This document shows positions 20,901-25,400 of a stretch of 26,712 nt of DNA, one piece after another. Position numbers and translations under genes: made by a program. The first letter of the stretch is position 1; each line of letters starts with the position of its first letter. The notes under the pieces were generated by a model. That model saw only the letters and a list, made by a program, of their open reading frames with translations. It ran no database searches and had not been told where the DNA came from. Source of the stretch: JAGMES01 sp023128035 (lineage in GTDB: Bacteria; Bacillota; Halanaerobiia; DY22613); the NCBI GenBank assembly GCA_030627905.1, contig DAOVRZ010000086.1:1-26712 (forward strand), written 5' to 3'.

Positions 20901-22396
20901 GATTGAAGCATATCTACATCATTTTTTAGCAATGCATCATTAAATAATTCAGGAATCATCTGTTCCTTTTCATTAGCAATTACAACTTTCATTCCTCTTG
21001 TAAGTGGCACTAATGTTTCTAAGACGAATATATCAAATGAGAAAGTTGTTAAAGATAATATTGTTTTTTCTGGTGTAAATTCTATCTGATCACTAATCGC
21101 TGTAATAAAATTGTGTACAGATCTATGTTCGATCATAACCCCTTTAGGGTTTCCTGTCGAACCTGATGTATAGATTACATAAGCTAAATCTTTTGCTTGA
21201 TTTACATTTACAGGGTTAGATGAATCGCCTATATATAACTTTTCATCAGCAAGATTAATCCTCTCACCTCTAAATTCGCCTATATCAGCAATATCTTTTT
21301 CTAGAAGTAACAGACTAGCATGACTATCCTCTAACATATATTTTATTCTCTCTGTTGGATAATCTGGATCAAGTGGTAAATACGCTCCACCAGCTTTTAA
21401 AATTCCCAATATCCCTATAATCATTTCAAGAGAACGCTGAAGCAAAACTCCTACAATTTGATCTTGTTTGATACCTTTTCCTCTTAAAATTTTAGCCAGT
21501 TGATTTGCACGATTATTTAGTTCCTTATAAGTTATCTTTTGATCTTCGAAAATAATTGCTGTTTGATCTGGTCTTTTCTCTTCCTCTTCCTCAAATAACT
21601 GCTGAATAGTTTTGTCTTTTTGATATTCTATTTTAGTATCATTAAAGTCATATATTAGTTGTTCTCTTTCTTTTATTGTCAGTAAATTAAGATCATCAAT
21701 TTTTGAATTTATATTTTCCATAAATAACTCTGCGACTTTTTTAAATTGAGTGATAATCCTTTCTATAGTATCCTTTGTATATAAACCTGGATTGTATTCA
21801 AACTTACCTTCTAATAAATCCTGACGGCGAAGAAATGATACAACTATGTCCAAATCATAAGCTTTAAAATGTACTTTGCTCTGAATATTTTCTAAAATAA
21901 ATCCGATTTTAAACAAAGGTAAATCAAGCTCGCTGAATATTTCTTCCACAGGATAGTTTTGATTATTATTTGCTTCTACCACTGTATTTTTAACTTCTAA
22001 AAGTAATTCTTTACAGATCTGATTTGGTTTAATTATATCTCTAAGTGGCAAAATTTTATTCAAAAAATTGTCATCACTCTCTTTTGTAAAAATCGTAGTT
22101 CCTATAACTAAATCCTGCTCTCCAGAATATTTATAGAGCATACATTTAAAAATAGTCAGTAAAATAGTGAAAAGAGCAAAATCTGAGTTTTTACTTAAAG
22201 CAGAAATTTTATCAATGACAGAATCTAAAAATGAAAACTGCAACACTTCTCTTTTTCTAGAATCAACTTTACTAAAATCATTAAGAAAGTAAGAAAACAC
22301 CACACTTGAATCTAATTTTTGTAACCAATAATTTCTCTCTGTATCAAATTTTCCATCAGACAATAATATGTTCTTTTTTATATTTGTATTGTCCAT
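2912..22396 (-). CDS. Giant non-ribosomal peptide synthetase, six adenylation modules, 6494 residues
   Basis: This is the central gene of the operon: a complete cytoplasmic multimodular NRPS predicted to add six residues. ATG at 22396 follows GGGAGG with a 7-nt spacer, and the stop is TAG at 2912-2914. The order is half-C (1-240), A1 (265-755), T1, C1, A2 (1300-1790), T2, C2, A3 (2330-2845), T3, C3, A4 (3380-3870), T4, C4, A5 (4415-4920), T5, C5, A6 (5460-5960), T6, C6 (6045-6480) and a short acidic tail. Domain limits are approximate. Carrier serines are S797, S1828, S2882, S3909, S4957 and S5999, a regular 1030-1050 residue period. Predicted substrates in order are Gly, unknown, unknown, Phe, basic and Gly. 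Five of the six condensation domains have HH(I)xxDG; C4 has PHIIADG. There is no E, TE, MT or Cy domain. The substrate calls are inference from pocket residues. Confidence 0.97.
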   Translation of the reverse strand: MDNTNIKKNILLSDGKFDTERNYWLQKLDSSVVFSYFLNDFSKVDSRKREVLQFSFLDSVIDKISALSKNSDFALFTILLTIFKCMLYKYSGEQDLVIGTTIFTKESDDNFLNKILPLRDIIKPNQICKELLLEVKNTVVEANNNQNYPVEEIFSELDLPLFKIGFILENIQSKVHFKAYDLDIVVSFLRRQDLLEGKFEYNPGLYTKDTIERIITQFKKVAELFMENINSKIDDLNLLTIKEREQLIYDFNDTKIEYQKDKTIQQLFEEEEEKRPDQTAIIFEDQKITYKELNNRANQLAKILRGKGIKQDQIVGVLLQRSLEMIIGILGILKAGGAYLPLDPDYPTERIKYMLEDSHASLLLLEKDIADIGEFRGERINLADEKLYIGDSSNPVNVNQAKDLAYVIYTSGSTGNPKGVMIEHRSVHNFITAISDQIEFTPEKTILSLTTFSFDIFVLETLVPLTRGMKVVIANEKEQMIPELFNDALLKNDVDMLQSTPSRMQLLISDESNLEGIRNLKEILIGGEAFPEILLEKLTSLTKAKIYNMYGPTETTVWSMIKDLTHEKDITIGKPIGNTDVYIFDKSLNLVPLNVPGDLYIAGDGLARGYLNEFELTEERFIAGPFGEYKKMYKTGDTARWLPNGDIEFLGRSDYQVKIRGYRIELGEIEKQIVSYPNVKDAVVVDKEDATTFKILVAYIVTDEELSVVDIRTHLAKTLPDYMIPSYFIKLDQLPLTPNGKLNRKGLPKLDKNILSGREYIAPTNEKEERLVSIFSEVLEIKKIGIKDNFFESGGHSLKATTLISKIYKEFSINLSLRQLFESPTVEGLAKYLNGADETAYQKIELTNKREYYQLSSAQKRLFVLNQMNPDSTNYNILGFMYIEGNLNIERLEKTFKELINRHESFRTSFEVVDGEVVQKIYQDMDFEVSHLNSNEDNLEKLVQEFVQPFDLSKAPLLRVGLVNLPDKYLLMFDLHHIIADGASLGILTNEFISLYQGYELPDFKIQYKDFAVWQNELFQSENIKNQEKYWLEVFKGEIPVLNLTTDYPRPMEMNFEGERLHFEISKDMSEKLNKLAVQNEATMYMTLLALYNIFLSKYTAQEDIFIGSPIAGRTHIELANIIGMFANTLVMRSRPIGDKTFVEFLGDVKENTLLAFENQDYPFEMLVDKLNLRSKNRNPLFDTMFVLQNASKEVQIDQLKFTPYTFENKVARFDLTLACAETNNGIVMNIEYRTQLFRRETIAKFKDHFINLIEQVVNQSDQKLRDIEMISGTEKEQILYKFNARKVDYPNDKYIYHLFEEQVERTPEDHIAIICGNQELTYSELNSKANQLARVLRNKGVKPRKLVGIIVERSFDLAIGLLGILKAGGVYVPIDSKYPKERINYILEDSSAEILLTQSHLVEQIPFDGESIFLDNEELYKGDDSNLNAMNQANDLAYVIYTSGTTGKPKGVMIEHCNLADRMNWWRDEYKLNMDDRTLHLLSFAFDAFGVGFYGPLVSGAQMVLVNDDELKDLLAIKNYIANKKVTRIGAPPSILQGIVDCIIPEEARSLRTISYGGEKISTKLIAKIKELNEDIELINEYGPTENTITSTICRNVQDCSQVTIGKPVSNTQVYILDKHDRITPIGVPGELCLSGTGVARGYLNRLKLTEEKFVINPYTGERMYRTGDFARWLPNGEIDFLGRIDDQVKVRGFRIELAGIETELLQYKGIAEAVVIDSIDQSGHTYLAAYIVTEDELSSGDLRKYLAKNLPEYMIPSYFIKLDKIPLTVNHKVDRNALPKPDKELLTEYVPPTNEIEEKLTRIWSEILSVEKIGINDDFFDIGGHSLKATSLVAKIYKECNVEIPVREIFKNPTIKELAEYISQTEIKEYIAVEPVEERVHYPVSSAQKRLYIINQIENRSTHYNMPGFLLIEGQLNVELLELAFKQLIQRHESLRTSFKSIGGEIVQIIHQEIDFEVVYCEASEDNLKNLTYEFVKPFDLNQAPLLRVSIVKTPNNYLLMFDLHHIISDGVSMGILINDFIDLYQGKELDEMRIQYKDFAVWQNNFFESEEMQKQEEYWLNKFAGKIPVLNLTTDYARPAVQRFEGGHVNFAISKELTTVLNDVIKDKGVTLFMFLLATYNIILSQYSGQEDIVVGIPIAGRAHSDLEKIIGMFVNTLALRNQPHAEKKFVDFLEEVKINALAAYENQDYQFEMIVEKLKLERNLSRNPLFDVVLDLQNMDTSVREIDNLRFRPYEFTTQTTKFNMALHASEVNGTIEFILNYNSKLFKKKSIEKMTERFKEILSMVAKDPEIPIAQFKLLSEVEEKLLLHDFNQNLQTDIMSKGSIQKLFYQMVDRYPEKIVLEYGQQTIPYAELDERSNLLANWIITKGYKKGSHIGILVDNRIELITIILASLKSGVVFIPFDAAYPSERLAKMMRNVNLNLIFTDFNKTDLAVEIFVNNDQKPEIAIVAKIIEIAKNTLTPERPQDLSKPNDSAYIYFTSGSTGQPKGILGRYAGLLHFINWEIEKFQIDSEYRISQLTAPTFDAFLRDVFVPLCVGGTLCIPDEKEILLDANKLVEWIDNSRINLIHCVPSIFKLINIYDLTSKNFAVLKFILMSGERVKIADLLNWYDIFDSRIQLVNLYGASETTMIKMVYLIKASDLERRIIPIGEPLTATKVLIADENLNPCKPGIIGDIYIRTPYMSLGYYNDSKLTAEKFVQNPWIDNPCDLVYKTGDQGRVMPDGNIEFIGRKDSQVKIRGVRVEIGDIENQILQNESIKEVVVTDRLDADGNLYLVAYCTVTQKILLSKIREYLAVRLPEYMQPTYFVELDKMPMTLNGKIDRKALPEPDHSLSLSVEYVAPQNDIEKRLAKIWSKILSVEKIGVYDKFFDLGGHSLKAINFTMRVKKEFDVEMPLTEIFKTPTIKELAQFIKNAEEKIYKSIEPVEEREYYSASSAQKRLYILNQMDRDRTNYNMLGFMYVEGDLDKERFEQTFKQLVQRHESFRSSFESVNGEIIQRIHSNVDIEIFYLESQEEKIEELAKEFVKPFDLSEAPLVRAALVKLPKRYLLMYDMHHIISDGVSMNILVNDFVKLYQGMELPELKIQYKDFAIWQNQLFSSDAILEHEKYWLESFAGEIPVLDLPTDYQRPNLMSFEGERYHFEISKELQSHINELASKNGATLYMILLAVYNLLLAKYTSQEDIIVGSPIAGRSHADLEKIIGMFVNTLVIRNHPVSGKNFLNFLKEVKENTLKAFENQDYQFEMLIDKLNIKRDLSHNPLFDAMFILQNVGMSESVIGDIKFIPYDFENKVAKFDLSMLAIETNNGIRMILEYRTRLFKRETMERLASHFINLIEQIVVKPELILGEFEITSSAEKQQLLYEFNDTNRDYSEETIDQLFEAQVKRRPDQIAVIFEDEQLTYEELNQRANQLATILRQKGVREDQFVGIMVERSIEMIVGMLAVLKAGGAYLPIDPENPLARIQFMLEDSDTKILLTQNHLAAKVQFAGEVIDLTDQQLCAHEVQDIKPIHHVKNLAYLIYTSGSTGQPKGVILEHQGIANLKHFFTENLGINEEDRIIQFASSAFDASVWEIYMALLTGARLYLINKDIINDYHKFSCYLNTNSITIATLPPVYLTNLNHTEIKHLRMVITAGSTTNFDLVKRWNQNIEYINAYGPTETTICTSIWKASGENDYKTVPIGKPIENTQVYILDSNDQLAPIGVIGELCVSGVTLARGYLNRPELTSEKFVNNPYTGERMYRTGDLARWLPDGNIEFIGRRDYQVKVRGYRVELGEIEKQLLRYPKIKEAVVVEQKLSAEDNYLAAYVVSDEEVIVTDLKAYLKTKLPDYMIPTYFIRLDKLPLTISGKVDRKALPKPEDSLMRNEFVAPTTEIEAKLLELWTGILGKEGFGVTDNFFDLGGHSLKATSLIARIHKEFSVEILLGDIFKKPTIRELAGCIENATQGVYASIELVGEREYYPTSSAQKRIFILNQLEQKSINYNMPGFMYIEGELDKERFRYSFEKLVERHESFRTSFESIDGNIIQKVSPSNDIEFEIKYFIAIENELPELIKEFIKPFNLSKIPLFRVGLVTLPNKYVLMFDMPHIIADGVSMSIVINDFMRIYSGEELSELRIQYKDFAVWQNQFFNSDKIKLQEEYWLKTFAGEIPVLNMPTDYQRSRDMKLRGGRVSFEIGEELTDELNTLISHQGVTTYMALLAVYNLLLSKYANQDDIVVGTPIAGRSHSDLEKIIGMFVNTLAIRNYPTDDKTFSEFLDEVKENALKSYENQDYPFEMLVERLELDRDLSRNPLFDIMFVLQNLQNTERVESNLKFTPVKYNNTAAKFDLEMNAFETKNGLLFDIAYSTSLYKRETIERMAEHYKNIFRQVVQNSEIKIKDIEMVTDEERRQILYEFNDTKTEFCNDRTIYQLIEKEAETNPDKVALKYIDKEVTYLELNQNANQLARILQAKGLQSDQLVGILFERFPLMIESILAVWKAGGGYIPIDPNYPMSRITGILGDSEAVVLLTESQFIDTEIKNKYSAEIIELDVMENEIRQQNVDNLDLKIDMNSLSYVIYTSGSTGKPKGAMVEHIGMMNHIRAKINDIKVGNESIVAQNSSHCFDISVWQFFVGPAVGGKTIIYPNEVAMNPEIFIDQIIQDQVTILEVVPSFLASFLDFVELKFRELNSLEYLLVTGEAVKPNLVERWFNYYPNIPMVNAYGPTEASDDITHYFMDKTPEFERVPIGKPLQNFHIYIVDKNMKLVPIGVQGEIVVSGIGVGRGYLNDPIKTKKVFMEDPFIDEKGVRLYKTGDLGCWMKDGVIEFFGRIDHQVKIRGFRIELGEIESKLVEHDKVKESVVLDFEDMDGSKYLCAYIATDEDIDISKIRKYLLTTLPEYMVPGYFITLDRLPLNSNGKIDRKALPKPDRDIISTSEFIEPTNLIEEKLSDIWVEILGVERVSIMDNFFEIGGHSLKATSLVSKVFKELNVDLPLREIFKTPTIKELAEYIQKAEKNIYTSIEPTIESEYYPVSSAQKRLYILNQFELNNTSYNIPGVMIIEGKLDIERLKIAFERLIQRHESLHTSFKSIDGEIVQVVEQNVEFNLQYLEESSKEVKDLVKEFIKPFNLANAPLLRVKVVKRADGYLFMYDMHHIISDGVSMGILINDLISLYQGNQLPEPRIQYKDFAVWQNKLFQSKEIEKQEAYWLELFKDEIPILNMPTDAPRPRELSFAGNRIYFEIDGDLQSQLNELASQNGATIYMVLLSAYNILLSKYTLQEDIIVGSPIAGRSDVELEQIIGMFINTLAMRNRPAGDKTFIAFLNEVKENALKAYENQDYQFEMLVEKLNNRDLIPRDLSRNPLFDTMFILQNAGDMVKVATDLKVIPYQFENKVAKFDLTLTATERREGIRFELEYSTKLYERETIEIFSKHFIQVLFEMVNYPEAKLSNLEIISEEEKEKLLIAFNDTEVDYQREKTIHQLFEEQVKKTPENIAICFKDKQLSYRELNEKANQLANSLRENGLRENQLVGLMVYRSIEMMVGLMGILKAGGVYLPIDLEFPEERIKYMLEDSNTEILLTQTELIDKISFTGKMFDLEDSTLYSKNAEALLEMTDAQDLAYIIYTSGSTGKPKGVMIEHRSVNNFIKGIVDQVKFTSDKTILSLTTISFDIFVLETVLPLTKGLKVVIATEEEQVIPELMNKAIIKHEVDMLQATPSRMQLLLSEESSLEGLKRLEHILIGGEAFPVKLLTKLQKLTDAKIYNMYGPTETTVWSTMQDVTDKHEINIGKPIANTKVYILDKDLRLVPQNVIGQLYIAGDGLARGYLNRPDLTAEKFITNPFNSEERIYKTGDLARWLPNGEIEFIGRRDYQVKIRGYRIEIGEIEIVLLKHSKIKEVVVSRERVDQIDQTGNHYLVAYFVSVAELSIVDLREYLKSELPEYMIPSYFVGLDQLPLTPNGKINRNALPAYDGTLNTGVEYVAPTNEIERKLVEIWSNILGVEKIGRNDNFFELGGHSLKATSLISQVYKAMNVNLPLREVFRNPILKNLAELIRGADKNLYSRIEVVAEREYYPVTSAQKRLYVLMVSGSDNISYNMPELMNIEGELDIECFEKAFDALILRHESLRTSFEFIDVEVVQKIHQNVDFTVQHLEADEAEVENLVSSFVEPFNLSKAPLLRVNLVKIKDAERYVLMYDIHHIISDGISMNILVSDFINLYQGNELPKMRIQYKDFAVWQNELFKSGEIVKQEVFWLDTFKDGVPVLNMPTDYQRPKEMDFAGARITLVIEKEVTDKLNDLANRYGATMFIVLLSIYNILLSKYALQEDIVVGSTIAGRAHPDLESIIGMFVNTLVMRNYPESEKTFADFLLEVKENALQVYDNQDYPFEMLVEKLNLDIPQNRNPLFDTVFVLQNFDMAEVQVESLRFIPYKSDVTTANFDIMFIISERESGLIFNIQYKTKLYTKETMEMFAKDMSRIIDTVVDAENIQLKDIALEDELEILESVADDVDFDF
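2915..4264 (-). other. C-terminal condensation domain (C6) with acidic Phe tail
   Basis: Gene B ends in a full condensation domain with HHIISDG at 3839-3859 and a normal RNPLF segment. No carrier, epimerization or thioesterase domain follows. After the domain comes a tail ending ILESVADDVDFDF. Gene C's terminal condensation domain has a matching tail (KIVESTEIDFEFGF). The domain should join the Gly-bound chain to Tyr held by the next protein, so it must work across the protein junction. Its N-terminal segment after SAQKRLY is divergent (VLMVSGSDN where others have ILNQ and following). Confidence 0.85.
4301..7384 (-). other. Module 6 (C5-A6-T6), predicted Gly
   Basis: The condensation domain has HHIISDG at 6971-6991. 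The A domain shows FDIFVLE, VDMLQATPSR, ILIGGEAF and NMYGPTETTVW, giving pocket D-I-L-Q-L-G-M-V-W-K, a Gly-type code. It closely resembles A1 of the same protein. The carrier Ser codon is at 4400-4402 (S5999). Near 6361-6420 the condensation domain reads NNRDLIPRDLSRNPLF, a few residues longer than its siblings and containing RDL twice. Confidence 0.8.
7427..10528 (-). other. Module 5 (C4-A5-T5), probable basic amino acid; condensation motif altered
   Basis: The condensation domain reads PHIIADG at 10109-10129, so the first His of HHxxxDG is Pro4090. The second, catalytic His is kept. The A domain shows FDISVWQ, VTILEVVPSF, LLVTGEAV and NAYGPTEASDDITHY, giving D-I-W-E-L-T-A-D-D-K. Three acidic residues (E278, D330, D331) beside D235 point to a positively charged side chain such as Lys, Orn, Arg or a relative. 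That is inference from charge, not a code I can match. The carrier Ser codon is at 7526-7528. Confidence 0.65.
10571..13609 (-). other. Module 4 (C3-A4-T4), predicted Phe
   Basis: The condensation motif HHIISDG is at 13196-13216. The A domain reads FDASVWE (about 11660-11690), ITIATLPPVY, MVITAGS and NAYGPTETTIC. The pocket D-A-W-T-I-A-A-I-C-K is identical to that of the Phe-activating domain of gramicidin S synthetase. This is the firmest substrate call in the window. The carrier Ser codon is at 10670-10672. With no epimerization domain next to it, L-Phe is expected unless the following condensation domain is unusual. Confidence 0.88.
13652..16765 (-). other. Module 3 (C2-A3-T3), divergent adenylation domain, substrate unknown
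   Basis: The condensation motif HHIISDG is at 16358-16378. The A domain differs from its siblings throughout. Its entry segment is IQKLFYQMVDRYPEK, its A3 region reads YFTSGSTGQPKGILGRYAGL, and A5 is NLYGASETT instead of NxYGPTE. The pocket reads D-A-R-H-L-S-L-M-I-K, a code I do not recognise. D235 and Lys in NGKID are kept, so an alpha-amino acid substrate is plausible. The carrier Ser codon is at 13751-13753. The A domain may have been acquired from another A-domain lineage. Confidence 0.75.
16811..19849 (-). other. Module 2 (C1-A2-T2), substrate unassigned
   Basis: The condensation motif HHIIADG is at 19451-19471. The A domain reads FDAFGVGF, VTRIGAPPSI, ISYGGEKI and NEYGPTENTIT, giving D-A-V-G-S-G-E-I-T-K. 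The framework resembles gene A's Tyr-like domain (shared NW-R-EY segment and NEYGPTEN), but the pocket is lined by small residues. It may accept a bulky side chain; I cannot assign it. A10 reads NHKVDRNAL where NGKxD is usual, and the catalytic Lys is kept. The carrier Ser codon is at 16913-16915. Confidence 0.75.
19892..21604 (-). other. Module 1 adenylation and carrier domains of gene B, predicted Gly
   Basis: The A domain shows FDIFVLE, VDMLQSTPSR, ILIGGEAF and NMYGPTETTVW, giving D-I-L-Q-L-G-M-V-W-K, a Gly-type code. It has no active condensation domain of its own; the full one needed for loading the upstream chain is the last domain of gene C. The carrier motif is FFESGGHSL with its Ser codon at 20006-20008 (S797). 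Confidence 0.8.
21677..22396 (-). other. N-terminal half condensation-like domain of gene B (no active site)
   Basis: Residues 1-240 match only the second half of a condensation domain. They begin with FDTERNYWLQKL, continue through YKYSGEQDLVIGTT and EANNNQNYP, and end in the linker to the A domain. There is no C1 motif, HHxxxDG or RNPLF. The usual NTLxxR segment is replaced by ILPLRDIIK, comparable to LLAFRTKLK in gene A. The start codon is supported by its Shine-Dalgarno, so the missing half is real and not a start-site error. Confidence 0.8.
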
Positions 22397-22403
22397 CTTT
22401 TTG

Positions 22404-22409
22404 CCTCCC
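22404..22409 (-). promoter_or_regulatory. Shine-Dalgarno of gene B
   Basis: The minus strand reads GGGAGG, 7 nt before the ATG at 22396. The large hairpin at 22419-22452 ends 9 nt upstream, almost the same spacing as at the other gene junction. Confidence 0.85.
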
Positions 22410-22418
22410 TTCGTAGGG

Positions 22419-22452
22419 ACATTAGTCAGACATAAATATGTCTGACTAATGT
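22419..22452. repeat. Perfect inverted repeat between gene C and gene B
   Basis: Two perfect 16-nt arms (22419-22434 and 22437-22452) are separated by 2 nt, which would fold as a 15-bp stem with a 4-nt loop. It begins 1 nt after gene C's stop codon (22454-22456). The sequence after it in the direction of transcription is CCCTACGA then the Shine-Dalgarno, with no U-run, so it is not a normal intrinsic terminator. It may stabilise or mark the 3' end of the upstream message, or separate the two translation units. Its sequence is unrelated to the hairpin at 2861-2890. Confidence 0.85.
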
Positions 22453-22453
22453 A

Positions 22454-25400
22454 CTAAAAGCCAAACTCAAAATCAATTTCCGTACTTTCAACAATCTTTA
22501 AGCTGCTTTCTAAGTTTATCTCTTTTAGGAGAATATCAGGATTTTCGGTAATTTGACCAAGTATCCTAACAAAGTTTTTGGCCATTTCCTCTATCGTAGT
22601 TTTGTTATATAAACTAGTTCGAAATCCAAAATTACAAGCTATTTGGCTATCTCTTTCAACTGCTGTTAGAGTTAAATCAAATTTGGCTACATTTATTTCT
22701 GCGTCTATTGGAATTAATCTTAATCCTGGAATCTTCACCTCAACTATGTCTAAATTCTGCATCAAAAAGATTGTATCAATCTGTATATTCAATTTATCAA
22801 CCAACATTTCATATTGGTAATCTTGATTTTCATAAGCTTTTAATGAATTTCCCCTAACCTCATTCAAGAATTGAATAAATGTTTTAGCTTTTGCAGGAAT
22901 ATTTCTCATAGCTAAAGTGTTAATAAACACTCCCATAATATTAGCTAATTCTGCATGTGATCTTCCTGCAATCGGTGAACCAATCACTATATCCTCCTGT
23001 CTTGAATACTTAGAGAGCAAAATATTATATGCAGCCAATAATACCATATAAAGTGTTGCATTATTTTGAAACGCCAATTCGTTAAGTTTAGTAGTTAATT
23101 CTTCTTCAATCAGAAAACTTACTACATCTCCAGCAAAGTCCACTACTTCTGCTCTTGAATAATCTGTTGGAAGATTGAGAACTGAAACCTCATCTTTAAA
23201 CCTTTCTAACCAATATTTTTCCTGGTTTTTAAACTCATCAGTTTGGAAAAATTGATTTTGCCAAACAGCAAAATCTTTGTATTGCAATTTTAATTCTGGT
23301 ACACTTTCTCCTGCATACAATGAGATAAATTCTTGAAGCAAAATACTTCTTGAAATTCCATCTGAGATGATATGATGCATATCACATAAGAAAATATTCT
23401 TACTTCCAACTTTTGCAACACTCACTCTTAATAAAGGTGCTTTTGCTAAATCAAATGGTCTTATAAATTCTAAAATAACCTCTTCAATAGTTTTATCAGT
23501 TTCTACATAGCTAATCTCTAAGTCTACACTTTCTTCAATTTTTTGCACTGGTTCACCATCAATTATGGTAAATGATGTTCGAAGGGAATCATGTCTTTGG
23601 ACTAATTTCTTAAATGCATTTTCTAAACTTTCTCGATCTAATTCTCCTTCGATAAGCATTACTAGGGGCATATTGTAAGTTGTGTTATCTTGATTTAGCT
23701 GGCTAATAAGTAATAGCCGCTTTTGTGCAGATGATAATGGATAATATTCTTTTTCATCTGCTTTTTCTATGGTTGAAAAGCTGTTTTCAGATTTCTTTTC
23801 TTCCATATAAAGAGTTAGTTCTTTGATAGTTGGGTGTTTAAAGATTACTTTTAAAGGAATATCTATTCCTAATATCTGATGAATCTTTGCCATTAATACT
23901 GTAGCTTTGAGTGAATGACCACCTAGTTCGAAAAAATTATCATTAACTCCTATCGCTTCAATTCTAAGTACCTCTGACCAAAGTTTAACCATCTCTTTTT
24001 CAAGTGGATTAGTTGGTATGACATAATCAGTATCTCTTGCAATATTAGTAATTGGCTCTGGTAAAGCTTTAAGATTAAGTTTTCCATTCTCCGTTAATGG
24101 AAATTTATCTAACTTAATGAAGTATGATGGAATCATATACTCAGGTAATTTTCGCAAAAGGTACTCTCTTAACTTGCTTATTACTACCTCTTCAGATTCC
24201 ACTATGTAAGCCACCAAATCAATACCGTCCTCTTCTTCTCTTGTTATAACTACAGCTTCATTTATATTGATATGATTTGCCAACTGTTTTTCGATCTCAC
24301 CTAGCTCGACTCTAAATCCTCTAATCTTAACCTGATGATCTATTCTACCAATAAAATCTATCATACCATTTGGCATCCATCTAACCAAGTCACCCGTTTT
24401 ATATAATCTCTCTCCAGATATATATGGATTTTCTATAAACCGTTCATCTGTAAGCTGAAGTCTATTTAGATAACCTCTAGCTAATCCTTTACCTGCAATA
24501 TATAGTTCTCCAACAACACCAACTGGAACCAGCTTTTTCTGACTATCCAGAATATATGCTTTAGTATTGCTATTTGATGTACCGATTACAGGTTTTTCAA
24601 TAAATTTAACTAAGCTATCTTTGTTGATCAAATGACTGATACAGCCTATTGTGGCTTCGGTTGGCCCATAATGATTCATAAATGTTACTTCTGGATATTT
24701 TTGATGGTATATTTCTAAATCATTTGCTCTGATCTTTTCTCCACCTAAAACTATTAGCCTAAGTTCAGATAAATTATGATCAGCGAATCTTGAACTATTC
24801 ACCAACATGTTAAAGAGAGATGGTGTTCCTTTAATAAAGGTAATTTTGTGTTCGATAAGATAATCTATTAGTTGATTCGCATCTTTATACAAATCCTCTG
24901 CTACTAAATGTAGCTCTGCACCACTTCCTAAACTTGACCAGATCACAGTATATCCAAGATCAAAAGCATATGATGACAATAACGCGGAAGAATCCTTTGC
25001 TGATATCTCTCCAGTTTCAATAAACCAATGGGTATAATTAACTAGAGAAGCATGTTCTATAGCTACCCCTTTCGGATTACCTGTTGAACCAGATGTATAG
25101 ATAATATATGCTAGATTATTCGAACTACTTGAATACGCAAGATTTGAAGATTTATAGTTTGATGGTATACTTTCAATATCTATAACTTCAATCGGTAAAT
25201 CAAAATTAACCTGTAGTTTTGATTTGGTTATTAGTAGCTCTGTTCCTGAATCTTTAATCATATACTCGATCCGTTCTGCTAGGTATCCTGAATCAATCGG
25301 CAGATATGCTCCTCCCGCTTTCAAGATACCTAAAATTCCAGTTATCATCTCAATTGATCTTTCCATAATTAACCCGACACTCGTATCTGCTTGGACACCC

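Noticed and set aside
21677..22396. Half-C domain as a pseudogene fragment or a misassigned start with the first half encoded upstream
   Set aside because: A good Shine-Dalgarno sits 7 nt before the ATG, and the upstream DNA is the hairpin and gene C's stop codon. The same structure recurs at gene A.
22419..22452. Intrinsic transcription terminator between gene C and gene B
   Set aside because: The stem is strong, but no U-run follows in the direction of transcription; the next bases are CCCTACGA and a Shine-Dalgarno.
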